Source: Marinobacter koreensis (lineage in GTDB: Bacteria; Pseudomonadota; Gammaproteobacteria; Pseudomonadales; Oleiphilaceae). From it: a stretch of DNA of 64,000 nt. Of this stretch, positions 16,070 through 25,014 are shown one piece after another. Made by a program: the position numbers and the translations under genes. The stretch spans positions 558,001 through 622,000 of the forward strand of contig NZ_JAKZAJ010000002.1 of the NCBI RefSeq assembly GCF_023156285.1, given 5' to 3'. The notes below the pieces were generated by a model, which saw only the letters and a program-made list of their open reading frames with translations, was not told the DNA's origin and ran no database searches. Numbering within the stretch: position 1 is the stretch's first letter; every line of letters starts with the position of its first letter.

Positions 16070-16896
16070 CGATAGGCGGCCGGAAAGCCGGGGATGGCAT
16101 AACCGGGGCCCACGATGCGAACCGGCGGCACTTCATCCCTTTCCACCAGCCTGAGGTAGGCATCGTCAAACGCGTCACGGAGAATCGCTGCCCGGGGCGC
16201 CGCCAGTGAGAACAGCCAGGCAGCGTCCCGCTCGCGGATTTTCGATTCTCGGACATTGTGATCGGGCATCGTGCTCAGCAATACCTTCACAGGCTCGTGG
16301 TAATCCAGCACATAATCCCCGCGACCCCGCCGCAGCATGTCGATGGCCGCCCGGTGGTTGGGGGCTTCGGTGACCCGGATGCTGTCCGATCCGTTCAGCC
16401 ACTGGATCAGTCCCGCGTAGGTATAGCCACCAATGGCGATCACGGTCTTCCCGTTCAGCTGATCAAAGTGCTCCAGCGGCGCCGTGCCCTCCAGATACCA
16501 GGCACTCAGCTGGGTGACCAGGGGGCTTACCCAGCTCTCCAGCACTTCGCCCTCGAGAGCGGGAATGTCTGTCAGTCCGGGCCACAGATCCACGTTGCCA
16601 TTCTGGAGATACAGATAGATGCGACTGACCGGGAGCAGCACGAATTCCGGCTCGTAGCCCGCCTCACGGGCCACTTTCCGCGTCATCTCGATCAGGCTTC
16701 CGGCCGCCTGGCCATTTTCATCCTGATATTCGATGGGGGGGAACTGGGTATATGCAATCCGGATTGTCCGGGATTCCGGCGTTTCGCCGAAGGCAAACCC
16801 ACTCATCACGGCAAGCATGATGCCAATGCCCAGTACCCTGGACATTCGCCGCTTTCCGGACCCGAGGGAAAAACGCTGCTTGATACTACTGATCAT
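16066..16896 (-). CDS. Periplasmic solute-binding protein (SBP_bac_3-like)
   Basis: A 276-residue protein with a signal peptide (VLGIGIMLAVMSGFAFG) and a type II amino-acid-binding-protein-like fold: IRIAYTQFPPIEYQDENGQAAGSL at the start of the mature chain, then LNGKTVIAIGGYTY near residue 140. No transporter permease is adjacent, so it may be a sensor-linked or orphan binding protein. The ATG at 16845 is an alternative start that would give a compact signal peptide. The ligand is not predictable from sequence. Confidence 0.8.
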   Translation of the reverse strand: MISSIKQRFSLGSGKRRMSRVLGIGIMLAVMSGFAFGETPESRTIRIAYTQFPPIEYQDENGQAAGSLIEMTRKVAREAGYEPEFVLLPVSRIYLYLQNGNVDLWPGLTDIPALEGEVLESWVSPLVTQLSAWYLEGTAPLEHFDQLNGKTVIAIGGYTYAGLIQWLNGSDSIRVTEAPNHRAAIDMLRRGRGDYVLDYHEPVKVLLSTMPDHNVRESKIRERDAAWLFSLAAPRAAILRDAFDDAYLRLVERDEVPPVRIVGPGYAIPGFPAAYR

Positions 16897-16987
16897 TTAT
16901 TGTTCAGCTCTTGCCGTACCGCCTTCGGATAAGACTAACAGAACTGGCAGAGTCTGCACTGACACTTGCCGCAAAACCGGGAGGCGT

Positions 16988-18502
16988 TCAAATATGGAAC
17001 GTCACCAGGTACAGCCCGAGTCCTCCCATCACCAGCGTGTAGGGCAACGCCATCCAGACCATGCGGCCGTATGACAGCCGGATCAGGGGCGCTACGGCGG
17101 ACGTAAGCAGGAACAGGAACGCGGCCTGGCCATTGGGCGTGGCGACACTGGGCAGGTTGGTACCGGTGTTGATGGCCACCGCAAGGTCGTGGAAGTGATC
17201 AAGACTGATCGCCCCGGCGTCGAGCGCCTGTTTCACCTCACTGATGTACACCGTCGCCACGAAGACATTGTCGCTGATCATCGACAGCAGGCCGTTGGCC
17301 AGGAAGAACATACCCGGCTGCTCGGACGGCGGCAGGGTCAGCACATAATCGATCACCGGCTTGAACAGGTGTTGCTCGTGGATTACCGCCACCACAGCAA
17401 AGAACACCACCAGCAGTGAGGTAAACGGCAGGGATTCCTGGAAAGCCTTGCCGATCTGATGCTCGTCCGTGACACCGTTGAACGCGGTGATCAGGATGAT
17501 GACGAGCAAACCGATCAGACCCACTTCCGCCAGGTGGAAAGCCAGGCCGATCACCAGGATCAGCGCCGCGATTACCTGGATAAACAGCGCTGCCTGATCG
17601 GCCTTGGTGCGCTTGGCGTGTTCGTTTTCGGCAAAGTCCTCGAGCACCCGGCGAACCGGCTTGGGCAGGCGGCCGCCGTAACCGAACCAGCGCAGCTTCT
17701 CCAGGGCCCAGCAGGTTGCCAGACCGGCAACCAGCACCGGCAGACTGACCGGTGCCATGCTCAGGAAGAACTCCCCGAAATTCCAGCCCACCACCTTGGC
17801 AATCAGCAGGTTCTGCGGCTCGCCCACCATGGTGGTCACGCCGCCCAGCGCGGTACCGACCGCACCGTGCATCAGCAGGCTGCGCAGGAAGGAGCGGAAG
17901 TTTTCCAGATCTTCCCGGTGCAGTTCGATCACTTCCTCATCGCTGTTGGTGTTGTGATCGGAGTGATGGTAGCCCTTGCCCGACGCCACCTTGTGATAGA
18001 CCGAATAGAAACCCACCGCCACGGTGATGATCACGGCGGTGACGGTCAGCGCGTCCAGGAACGCCGACAGCAGCGCCGCCGCGCTGCAGAACATCATGGA
18101 CAGGCCGGTTTTGGAACGGATGCCAATCAGGATATGGGTGAAGGTCACCAGCAGGAGTTCCTGCATGAAGTAGATGCCCGCCACCATGAACATCAGCAAC
18201 AGGATGACCGGGAAGTTGGTGAGTACCTCCAGGTACACCGCATCCGGCGTGGTCAATCCGATCAGCAGTGCCTCTACCGCCAGCAGGCCGCCAGGGAGGA
18301 GCGGATAGCACTTCAGTGCCATGGCCAGGGTGAAAATGAATTCGCCAATCAGCACCCAGCCGGCGGTGCCAGAGCCGAACAGCGTCATCACGATCGGATT
18401 GGCCACCAGGAACAGCAGGATGGTTTTCTTGTACCAGACGGGCGCTTTACCCAGGAAATTATGGCCAAAGCCGGCCATCACGGTTTTAGGCATCACGGAC
18501 AT
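16988..18502 (-). CDS. nhaB: Na+/H+ antiporter NhaB
   Basis: Exports Na+ in exchange for H+ across the inner membrane, supporting salt and alkaline tolerance. The 504-residue length is that of the NhaB family. Recognisable are [22 protein letters not shown] at the N-terminus, [26 protein letters not shown] near 155-180, [26 protein letters not shown] near 220-245 and [18 protein letters not shown] near 455. About twelve hydrophobic segments are visible. It is a single gene between the binding-protein gene and gcdH. Confidence 0.96.
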   Translation of the reverse strand: MSVMPKTVMAGFGHNFLGKAPVWYKKTILLFLVANPIVMTLFGSGTAGWVLIGEFIFTLAMALKCYPLLPGGLLAVEALLIGLTTPDAVYLEVLTNFPVILLLMFMVAGIYFMQELLLVTFTHILIGIRSKTGLSMMFCSAAALLSAFLDALTVTAVIITVAVGFYSVYHKVASGKGYHHSDHNTNSDEEVIELHREDLENFRSFLRSLLMHGAVGTALGGVTTMVGEPQNLLIAKVVGWNFGEFFLSMAPVSLPVLVAGLATCWALEKLRWFGYGGRLPKPVRRVLEDFAENEHAKRTKADQAALFIQVIAALILVIGLAFHLAEVGLIGLLVIILITAFNGVTDEHQIGKAFQESLPFTSLLVVFFAVVAVIHEQHLFKPVIDYVLTLPPSEQPGMFFLANGLLSMISDNVFVATVYISEVKQALDAGAISLDHFHDLAVAINTGTNLPSVATPNGQAAFLFLLTSAVAPLIRLSYGRMVWMALPYTLVMGGLGLYLVTFHI

Positions 18503-18586
18503 CTTTTCATTGGTTTATTGGAATCGTGTGTCAGACGGCCCCAATCTTCCTTGATCTTTGTGAACTGCAGGTAATGAAAGAAAGGA

Positions 18587-18626
18587 GCGACCGCAGTTTA
18601 ACCGATTAAGGGGGCTGTGCGGTCGC
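18587..18626 (-). terminator. Stem-loop terminator after gcdH
   Basis: Perfect 9-bp arms GCGACCGCA (18587-18595) and TGCGGTCGC (18618-18626) with a 22-base loop. On the minus strand the stem is followed by the pyrimidine-rich TCCTTTCTTTC, a weak T-tract. It lies about 30 bases after the gcdH stop. Confidence 0.65.
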
Positions 18627-18629
18627 TTG

Positions 18630-18646
18630 TGGCCAAAATTTGGCCA
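18630..18646. repeat. 17-bp near-perfect palindrome after gcdH
   Basis: TGGCCAAA-A-TTTGGCCA: 8-bp arms around one base, just after the gcdH stop and before the terminator stem. A one-base loop cannot form a hairpin well, so it may be a protein site or chance. Confidence 0.5.
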
Positions 18647-18653
18647 GAGACGG

Positions 18654-19835
18654 TCAGAAAAATGCCTGAATGCCGGTCTGGGCGCGCCCCAGAATGAGCG
18701 CATGGACGTCGTGGGTACCCTCATAGGTGTTGACCACCTCCAGGTTCACCAGGTGGCGGGCGACCCCGAATTCATCGCTGATGCCGTTACCACCGAGCAT
18801 GTCCCGGGCCAGCCGGGCAACGTCCAGGGCCTTGCCACAGGAGTTGCGTTTCATGATGGAAGTGATTTCCACCGCCGCGGTGCCCTCGTCCTTCATCCGG
18901 CCCAGGCGCAGACAGCCCTGCAGGGCCAGGGTGATGTCCGTCTGCATGTCCGCCAGCTTCTTCTGGATTAGCTGGTTGGCCGCCAGCGGCCGACCAAACT
19001 GCTTGCGGTCGAGCACGTACTGCCTGGCGGTGTGCCAGCAATCCTCCGCCGCGCCCAGGGCGCCCCAGGAGATGCCATACCGGGCCGAGTTCAGGCAGGT
19101 GAACGGTCCTTTCAGGCCACGCACGTCCGGGAACGCGTTCTCTTCCGGCACGAACACGCCATCCATCACGATCTCACCGGTGATGGAGGCGCGCAGGCCG
19201 ACTTTGCCGTGGATCGCCGGGGCACTCAGGCCTTCCCAGCCCTTCTCCAGCACAAAGCCCCGGATCTGACCCTCGTCGTCCTTGGCCCAGACCACGAACA
19301 CGTCGGCAATCGGGCTGTTGGTGATCCACATCTTGCTGCCCGTCAGGCGGTATCCGCCATCCACTTTGCGGGCGCGGGTGGCCATGTTGCCGGGGTCGGA
19401 GCCGTGGTCCGGTTCGGTCAGGCCGAAGCAGCCAATCCACTCGCCCGATGCCAGTTTGGGCAGGTACTTCTGGCGGGTCTCTTCGTTACCAAACTCGTGG
19501 ATCGGCACCATCACCAGTGACGACTGCACACTCATCATGGAGCGATAGCCGGAATCCACCCGCTCAATTTCCCGGGCAATCAGGCCGTAGCACACGTAGT
19601 TCAGGCCGCTGCCACCGTATTGCTCAGGAATGGTGGCGCCGAGCAGGCCGGTCTCCCCCATTTCCCGGAAGATGGCCGGGTCGGTCTGTTCATTGCGGAA
19701 CGCCTCCAGCACCCGGGGGCGGAGTTTGCTGTCGGCAAACTGGCGGGCACTGTCACGCACCATGCGCTCCTCTTCGGTCAGCTGCTGGTCCAGCAGCAAC
19801 GGGTCTTCCCAATTGAAACTTGCCTGGTTGGCCAT
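18654..19835 (-). CDS. gcdH: Glutaryl-CoA dehydrogenase
   Basis: Oxidatively decarboxylates glutaryl-CoA to crotonyl-CoA with FAD. The 393-residue protein has the acyl-CoA dehydrogenase layout: helical N-domain ([18 protein letters not shown]), [15 protein letters not shown] near 140, [19 protein letters not shown] near 175, [21 protein letters not shown] near 290, and [20 protein letters not shown] with the catalytic base Glu372. The start at 19835 has GGGAGA 5 bases upstream; longer in-frame extensions lack one. Divergent from the cyclohexanecarboxylate genes, it processes glutaryl-CoA formed after pimeloyl-CoA beta-oxidation. Confidence 0.94.
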   Translation of the reverse strand: MANQASFNWEDPLLLDQQLTEEERMVRDSARQFADSKLRPRVLEAFRNEQTDPAIFREMGETGLLGATIPEQYGGSGLNYVCYGLIAREIERVDSGYRSMMSVQSSLVMVPIHEFGNEETRQKYLPKLASGEWIGCFGLTEPDHGSDPGNMATRARKVDGGYRLTGSKMWITNSPIADVFVVWAKDDEGQIRGFVLEKGWEGLSAPAIHGKVGLRASITGEIVMDGVFVPEENAFPDVRGLKGPFTCLNSARYGISWGALGAAEDCWHTARQYVLDRKQFGRPLAANQLIQKKLADMQTDITLALQGCLRLGRMKDEGTAAVEITSIMKRNSCGKALDVARLARDMLGGNGISDEFGVARHLVNLEVVNTYEGTHDVHALILGRAQTGIQAFF

Positions 19836-19941
19836 GTCGCTCTCCCGACGGTCTGTCTGATCAATGCAATGGCGATAGCTCCATTGTGGACATTCCTGCC
19901 CGCAATCACCAAGCGGATTGCTATTCCATATTCGTTTATAA

Positions 19942-19951
19942 CAATATATTG
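19942..19951. promoter_or_regulatory. Palindromic operator candidate in the gcdH-aliA gap
   Basis: CAATATATTG is a perfect 10-bp palindrome that overlaps the -35 box of the aliA promoter. A MarR-type repressor (badR, 24523-25002) ends this operon, so the site is a candidate BadR operator controlling aliA and perhaps gcdH. Confidence 0.45.
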
Positions 19952-19978
19952 ACACATTAGCACAGGCAAGCCTATGTT
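19949..19978 (+). promoter_or_regulatory. Sigma-70-like promoter of the aliA operon
   Basis: -35 TTGACA (19949-19954), 18-base spacer, -10 TATGTT (19973-19978), leaving a leader of about 70 bases before aliA. The palindrome at 19942-19951 overlaps its -35 element. Confidence 0.6.
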
Positions 19979-20055
19979 GAAAGAGACAGCCGGGATTGGC
20001 CGGCCACGGCTCCACGAATGCCACAACAACAATACGGAGACATGAGGTAAACCCG

Positions 20056-21720
20056 ATGGACAAAGGCATCTTCCTGACCCCCGAACGTCGCGCCGAGATG
20101 GTGAGCATCGGCGCCTGGAATGACAAGCTCATTACCGATTATCTGGACGACGCGGTGACAGCCACGCCCGATCGTGACGCCATCATTGGTTACCAGGTAA
20201 CCCGCGATCAGCGAACGGTTCTCGATTACCGGACATTGAACGACCGGGTTACCCGAATGGCCGCGGGGCTGGCCGGCATGGGCATTGAAAAAGGCGATGT
20301 GGTGGCCTACCAGTTGCCCAACTGGTGGCAGACCACGGCGCTGCACCTGGCCTGCATGCGTATCGGTGCGGTCCTGAACCCGCTGATGCCGATCTTCCGG
20401 GAGCGGGAACTGCGCTTCATGCTCAAGCATGGCGAGGCCAAACTGCTGGTGATTCCCAAGGTGTTCAGGGACTTCGATTACGAAACCATGATCGACGGCA
20501 TCCGGGCGGAATTGCCGCATCTGGAAACCCTGCTGGTGATCGGCGGCGAGGGGGATCGCAGCTTCGAACAACGCCTGCTCGACACCCCCTGGGAGGAAAA
20601 GCAGGACACCGCGGCGCTCTTTGCCGAGCGCAAACTGACCGCCGACGACGTCATCCAGATTCTCTATACCTCGGGGACCACCGGGGAACCCAAGGGGGTC
20701 ATGCACACCTCCAATACCCTGTTCTCCAATGTGCGCCCGTACGCCGACCGGCTCCACCTGACCCCGGACGACCGGGTACTGATGGCCTCGCCACTGGCCC
20801 ACCAGACCGGATTCCTGTACGGCATCATGATGCCGGTTTACCTGGGCTCCACCGCCATCCTGCAGGACATCTGGGATGCGGAGTACGTCTGCAAGGTAAT
20901 CGCCGCCGAGAAACCGGCTTTCACCATGGCCGCCACGCCCTTCCTGGCCGACCTGGTGAAAGCCGCCCCGCGGCACGAAGGGGAACTGGATTCCCTGCGT
21001 ATATTCGTCTCCGCCGGCGCGCCGATCCCCAGTGCGGTGGTGGAACAGGCCGGCAAGGTGCTGAAAGCAAAGATTGTCTCCGCCTGGGGGATGACCGAGA
21101 ACGGCGCCGTCACCATGACCTGCCCGGAGGATCCCGCCGAGCGGGCCAGCCAGTCCGATGGCAAGGCGCTGCCCTACATGGAAATCCGGATCGCCGACTT
21201 CAAGGGCAACCCGCTGCCGGCCGGTCAGGAAGGCAACCTACTGGTCCGCGGCGCCAGTCAGTTCGTTGGCTACCTCAAGCGCCCCGAACTCTATGGCACC
21301 GATGAAGACGGCTGGTTCAGCACCGGCGACCTGGCCCGTATGGACAAGGATGGTTACATCCGCATCACCGGCCGCACCAAGGATGTCGTGATCCGCGGTG
21401 GCGAAAACATTCCGGTCGTGGAAGTGGAAAACCTGCTCTACAAGTTCCCCGGCATCGTCGATGTGGCCCTGGTGGGCTGTCCGGATGAGCGACTGGGCGA
21501 GAGGTTGTGTGCGTACGTCACCCTCGACGACAACGCCACAGACCTCACCCTGGAAGAGATCAAGACCTACCTGACCGAACAGCAGCTGTCGAAAAACTAC
21601 CTGCCGGAGTACCTGGAAGTGATCGAGGCCATGCCGCGCACCGCCTCCGGCAAGATTCAGAAATTCAAGCTGCGCGAACAGGCAAAAGAGGTCCGCCTGG
21701 ACCCGGCCAAACGCAGCTAA
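20056..21720 (+). CDS. aliA: Cyclohexanecarboxylate-CoA ligase (AliA-like)
   Basis: ATP-dependent acyl-CoA synthetase that would activate cyclohexanecarboxylate. The 554-residue AMP-binding enzyme has the P-loop-like [14 protein letters not shown] near 205, [12 protein letters not shown] near 340, [22 protein letters not shown] near 415-440 and the C-terminal catalytic lysine region [16 protein letters not shown] 20056 has GAGG 8 bases upstream; the longer ORF from 19996 lacks such a site. The specific substrate is inferred from the following badH-badI-aliB-badR genes, the same set as in Rhodopseudomonas palustris. Confidence 0.87.
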   Translation: MDKGIFLTPERRAEMVSIGAWNDKLITDYLDDAVTATPDRDAIIGYQVTRDQRTVLDYRTLNDRVTRMAAGLAGMGIEKGDVVAYQLPNWWQTTALHLACMRIGAVLNPLMPIFRERELRFMLKHGEAKLLVIPKVFRDFDYETMIDGIRAELPHLETLLVIGGEGDRSFEQRLLDTPWEEKQDTAALFAERKLTADDVIQILYTSGTTGEPKGVMHTSNTLFSNVRPYADRLHLTPDDRVLMASPLAHQTGFLYGIMMPVYLGSTAILQDIWDAEYVCKVIAAEKPAFTMAATPFLADLVKAAPRHEGELDSLRIFVSAGAPIPSAVVEQAGKVLKAKIVSAWGMTENGAVTMTCPEDPAERASQSDGKALPYMEIRIADFKGNPLPAGQEGNLLVRGASQFVGYLKRPELYGTDEDGWFSTGDLARMDKDGYIRITGRTKDVVIRGGENIPVVEVENLLYKFPGIVDVALVGCPDERLGERLCAYVTLDDNATDLTLEEIKTYLTEQQLSKNYLPEYLEVIEAMPRTASGKIQKFKLREQAKEVRLDPAKRS

Positions 21721-21753
21721 CCCATTCATCGAACACGACAGGAGATGATCAAT

Positions 21754-22521
21754 ATGAAAGGCCTTAACGGAAAAACCGTCATCGTTACCGGTGGTGGCGG
21801 CGGCATCGGACGCGCCGTATCCCTGCGCTTTGCCGAAGAAGGCAGCCTGGTTGCAGTCCTGGACCGTGACGAAGCCACGGCGCAGGCCACGGTGGACCTG
21901 ATCACCGAAGCGGGCGGCCAGGCCAAGGCCTACGCCGCCGACATCACCGACTATGCCGCCATCACAGACACCGTGGCCGCCATCGAAAGCGATCTGGGCG
22001 TACCCACGGTGCTGGTCAACAACGCCGGTTTCGACCGCTTCATGCCGTTCCTGAAAACCGAGCCGAAACTGTGGGATCAGCTGATTGCAGTGAACCTCAC
22101 CGGTGCCCTGAACATGCATCACGTGGTACTGCCAAAGATGGTCGCCGCCGGGGGAGGCAAGGTGATCAACGTGGCCTCCGACGCGGCCCGCGTCGGCTCC
22201 TCCGGCGAATCCGTCTACGCCGCCTGCAAGGCCGGCCTGGTGGGCTTCAGCAAGACCGTGGCCCGAGAACTGGCCACCAAGAACATCTGCCTGAACGTGG
22301 TCTGCCCCGGCCCCACAGACACCGCACTGCTCAAGGGCGTGGCGGAAACCGCCCCGAATCCCGAGAAGCTCCTGGAAGCCTTCCGTAACGCCGTACCCAT
22401 GAAGCGCCTGGCCCAGCCGGAAGATTACCCCGGGATCATCGCCCTGCTTGCCAGTGACGATGCCAATTTCATTACCGGCCAGGTGATCAGTGTGTCCGGC
22501 GGCCTGACCATGGCCGGCTGA
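21754..22521 (+). CDS. badH: 2-hydroxycyclohexanecarboxyl-CoA dehydrogenase (BadH-like SDR)
   Basis: NAD-dependent short-chain dehydrogenase of 255 residues, the length of R. palustris BadH. It oxidises 2-hydroxycyclohexanecarboxyl-CoA to the 2-keto compound. Visible are the Rossmann motif VTGGGGGIGRAV at about 10-20, VLVNNAGF near 87, catalytic serine in NVASDAARVGSSG, and YAACK with catalytic Tyr and Lys near 153. AGGAG precedes ATG 21754 by 9 bases; the ATG at 21745 abuts the ribosome site and is less likely. It follows aliA by 33 bases. Confidence 0.88.
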   Translation: MKGLNGKTVIVTGGGGGIGRAVSLRFAEEGSLVAVLDRDEATAQATVDLITEAGGQAKAYAADITDYAAITDTVAAIESDLGVPTVLVNNAGFDRFMPFLKTEPKLWDQLIAVNLTGALNMHHVVLPKMVAAGGGKVINVASDAARVGSSGESVYAACKAGLVGFSKTVARELATKNICLNVVCPGPTDTALLKGVAETAPNPEKLLEAFRNAVPMKRLAQPEDYPGIIALLASDDANFITGQVISVSGGLTMAG

Positions 22522-22566
22522 GCGCCCTTTTCGAACAAACACGAGAACGAATCAGGAGAACGCACC

Positions 22567-23349
22567 ATGAACTACGAAGACATCCTGTACGACGAAACCG
22601 ACGGCGTCGCCACCATCACCATCAACCGCCCTGAGCGCTACAACGCCTTCCGGGGCCAGACCTGCATGGAGCTGCTGGACGCCTTTCATCGCGCCGGCTG
22701 GAACAAGGACATCGGCGTGATCGTTTTGACCGGTGCCGGCGACAAGGCCTTCTGTACCGGTGGTGACCAGGGCGCCCACGAGGGCCAGTACGACGGCCGC
22801 GGCCTGATTGGCTTGCCGGTGGAAGAGCTGCAGCGACTGATCCGGGAAGTGCCCAAGCCGGTGATTGCCCGGGTCAATGGGTTCGCCATCGGCGGCGGCC
22901 ATGTGCTGCACGTGATCTGCGACCTTACCATCGCCTCGGAAACTGCCATCTTTGGCCAGGTTGGCCCGAAGGTCGGCTCGGTGGATCCCGGCTTCGGCAC
23001 GGCCTACCTGGCACGCGTCGTCGGCGAAAAACGCGCCCGGGAGATCTGGTACCTGTGCCGCAAGTACAGCGCCCAGCAGGCGCTGGACTGGGGTCTGGCC
23101 AATGCTGTGGTACCGCTTGAGAAGCTGGACGAGGAAGTTCGCAAGTGGTGCGACGAGATTCTCGAGAAGAGCCCCACGGCGCTGACCATCGCCAAGCGTT
23201 CGTTCAACGCCGACAGCGACAACATTGCCGGCATCGGCGCTCTGGGCATGCAGGCCCTGAATCTGTACTACGAGACCGAGGAATCCCGTGAGGGCGTGAA
23301 TGCCTTCAAGGAAAAGCGCAAGCCGGAATTCCGTAAGTACTACAAGTAA
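22567..23349 (+). CDS. badI: 2-ketocyclohexanecarboxyl-CoA hydrolase (BadI-like)
   Basis: Crotonase-superfamily ring-cleaving enzyme that hydrolyses 2-ketocyclohexanecarboxyl-CoA to pimeloyl-CoA. The 260-residue length equals known BadI, and the sequence is typical: MNYEDILYDETDGVATITINRPERYNAF, CTGGDQGAHEGQYDGRG near 62-80 and GQVGPKVGSVDPGFGTAYLAR near 134-155. CAGGAG lies upstream of the ATG. BadI is the most diagnostic gene of the cluster; related family members include MenB-type enzymes, but the operon context favours BadI. Confidence 0.93.
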   Translation: MNYEDILYDETDGVATITINRPERYNAFRGQTCMELLDAFHRAGWNKDIGVIVLTGAGDKAFCTGGDQGAHEGQYDGRGLIGLPVEELQRLIREVPKPVIARVNGFAIGGGHVLHVICDLTIASETAIFGQVGPKVGSVDPGFGTAYLARVVGEKRAREIWYLCRKYSAQQALDWGLANAVVPLEKLDEEVRKWCDEILEKSPTALTIAKRSFNADSDNIAGIGALGMQALNLYYETEESREGVNAFKEKRKPEFRKYYK

Positions 23350-23374
23350 ACAGTCCGATAGCCCGGAGAACACC

Positions 23375-24511
23375 ATGAATTTTGGATTCAACGAAGAACA
23401 GAACGCCATTCGCGAGATGGTGGCCCGTTTCAGCACCGACGTGCTGGCTCCGGGCTATCGCAAGCGGGACCAGGCCGGAGTCATTGAAAAGGATGTGATC
23501 CGGCAACTCGGAGAGATGGGGCTGCTCGGCGGCGAACTGCCCGAAGATTTTGGTGGCAGCGGCATGGACTGCGTCACCAGCGGCCTGATCATCGAGGAAA
23601 TCTCCAAAGGCGATTTCAACGTCGGCTACATTCCCCTGCTGACGTCCCTGAACGGCCAGATCATTGCCAGCCATGCCGCACCGGACCTGGCAGAGGAATG
23701 GCTGCGCGCCATGACCTCGGGCCAGAAGCTGGCCTGCATCGCCCTGACCGAGCCCCACGGAGGCTCCGACGCCGCCAACCTGCGTCTGAAGGCGCAGAAA
23801 AAAGGCGACGTCTATGTGCTTAATGGCGAAAAGACCTCCATCTCCATGGCCGATCAGGCGGACGTGGCGGTCGTCTTCGCCCGCACGGGGACGGTGGAGC
23901 AGCGCGCCTCCGGCATCAGTGCCTTCCTGGTGCCCATGGATTCCCCGGGCATCACCACCTCCCGGTTCGAAGACAACGGACAACGCGCCATCGGCCGGGG
24001 CTCGATTTTCTTCGATAACGTGGAAGTGCCGGAAAGCCACCGCCTGGGCGACGAGGGCAAAGGTTTCAAACAGGTGATGCAGGGATTCGACTACAGCCGC
24101 GCGCTGATCGGCCTGCAATGCCTGGCCGTGGCCCAGCAGTCCCTGGATGAAACCTGGCAGTGGCTGACCCAGCGCACCGCCTTTGGCCAGCACCTTTCAG
24201 CCTTCCAGGGCCTGACCCACCCGTTGGCGGAATACCAGACCTACGTTCATGCCGCCCGCATGCAGTGCTACCATGCGCTCTGGCTCAAGGACAACGGCCT
24301 TCCCCATAACGCCGAAGCCGCCATGAACAAGTGGTGGGGCCCCAAACTGGCTTTCGATGTGGTAAAACAGTGCCTGCTGGCCCATGGCCACACCGGCTGG
24401 GGCGAGGACCTGCCCTTTGCCCAACGCCTGCGGGACGTCCTTGGCCTGCAGATTGGCGATGGCACCGCGCAGATCATGAAGAACATCATCGCGCGGGAGT
24501 ATCTTCCCTGA
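23375..24511 (+). CDS. aliB: Cyclohexanecarboxyl-CoA dehydrogenase (AliB-like)
   Basis: FAD-dependent acyl-CoA dehydrogenase, 378 residues, expected to form cyclohex-1-ene-1-carboxyl-CoA. Visible are the helical N-domain (FNEEQNAIREMVARF), CIALTEPHGGSDAANLRL near 125, GEKTSISMADQADVAVVFA near 155 and the C-terminal IGDGTAQIMKNIIAREYLP, where the usual YEGT motif is replaced by GDGTAQ. CGGAG lies before ATG 23375. It follows badI by 25 bases and precedes badR by 11. Confidence 0.87.
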   Translation: MNFGFNEEQNAIREMVARFSTDVLAPGYRKRDQAGVIEKDVIRQLGEMGLLGGELPEDFGGSGMDCVTSGLIIEEISKGDFNVGYIPLLTSLNGQIIASHAAPDLAEEWLRAMTSGQKLACIALTEPHGGSDAANLRLKAQKKGDVYVLNGEKTSISMADQADVAVVFARTGTVEQRASGISAFLVPMDSPGITTSRFEDNGQRAIGRGSIFFDNVEVPESHRLGDEGKGFKQVMQGFDYSRALIGLQCLAVAQQSLDETWQWLTQRTAFGQHLSAFQGLTHPLAEYQTYVHAARMQCYHALWLKDNGLPHNAEAAMNKWWGPKLAFDVVKQCLLAHGHTGWGEDLPFAQRLRDVLGLQIGDGTAQIMKNIIAREYLP

Positions 24512-24522
24512 CAGGAGCACAG

Positions 24523-25002
24523 ATGATCGTTAACGAATCCGGCGGCATTCCCAACCGGCTGTTTTTCCGGCTGTTCCAGACCGGCAACATCCTGCAGCGG
24601 CAGGTCCAGAACGAGATGGGCATCAGCGCGGTGCAGTGGGCGGTACTGGGTGCCCTGTCGCGGGAGGGGTTCGAACAGGGTACCTCCTTCAACCAGTTGA
24701 AGGAGTACCTGTTTGTCAGCCGGCAAAACCTCGACGGCGTGCTCAAACGGATGGAGCGGGACGGCCACGTGGTGCGCGTGCCCGACCCGCAGGATCGTCG
24801 CGCCCGCCTGGTGGTGCTGACCGAACCGGGCCGCGCCTATTGGAACCGCCTGCAGGACACGATCACCGAATTCTACCGCCAGGCGCTGGAAAGCATGAGC
24901 TTCGACGACAGCGTGAGTCTGCTGCACCTGCTGAAGAAACTGCAGCACGATCTGACGGGTGTTGAGCTGTCGGTTGAGACGGAACAACAACCGGCCGATT
25001 AA
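24523..25002 (+). CDS. badR: MarR-family regulator (BadR-like)
   Basis: A 159-residue winged-helix protein: ISAVQWAVLGALSREG near 34, recognition region FNQLKEYLFVSRQNLDGVLKRMERDGHVVRV near 55-86 and the wing DPQDRRARLVVLTEPG. AGGAG lies 7 bases before the ATG. As last gene of the aliA-badH-badI-aliB transcript it probably represses the cluster until an acyl-CoA intermediate binds, as described for BadR of R. palustris. A likely operator is the palindrome at 19942-19951. Confidence 0.86.
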   Translation: MIVNESGGIPNRLFFRLFQTGNILQRQVQNEMGISAVQWAVLGALSREGFEQGTSFNQLKEYLFVSRQNLDGVLKRMERDGHVVRVPDPQDRRARLVVLTEPGRAYWNRLQDTITEFYRQALESMSFDDSVSLLHLLKKLQHDLTGVELSVETEQQPAD

Positions 25003-25014
25003 GCCCTCCCTGTT

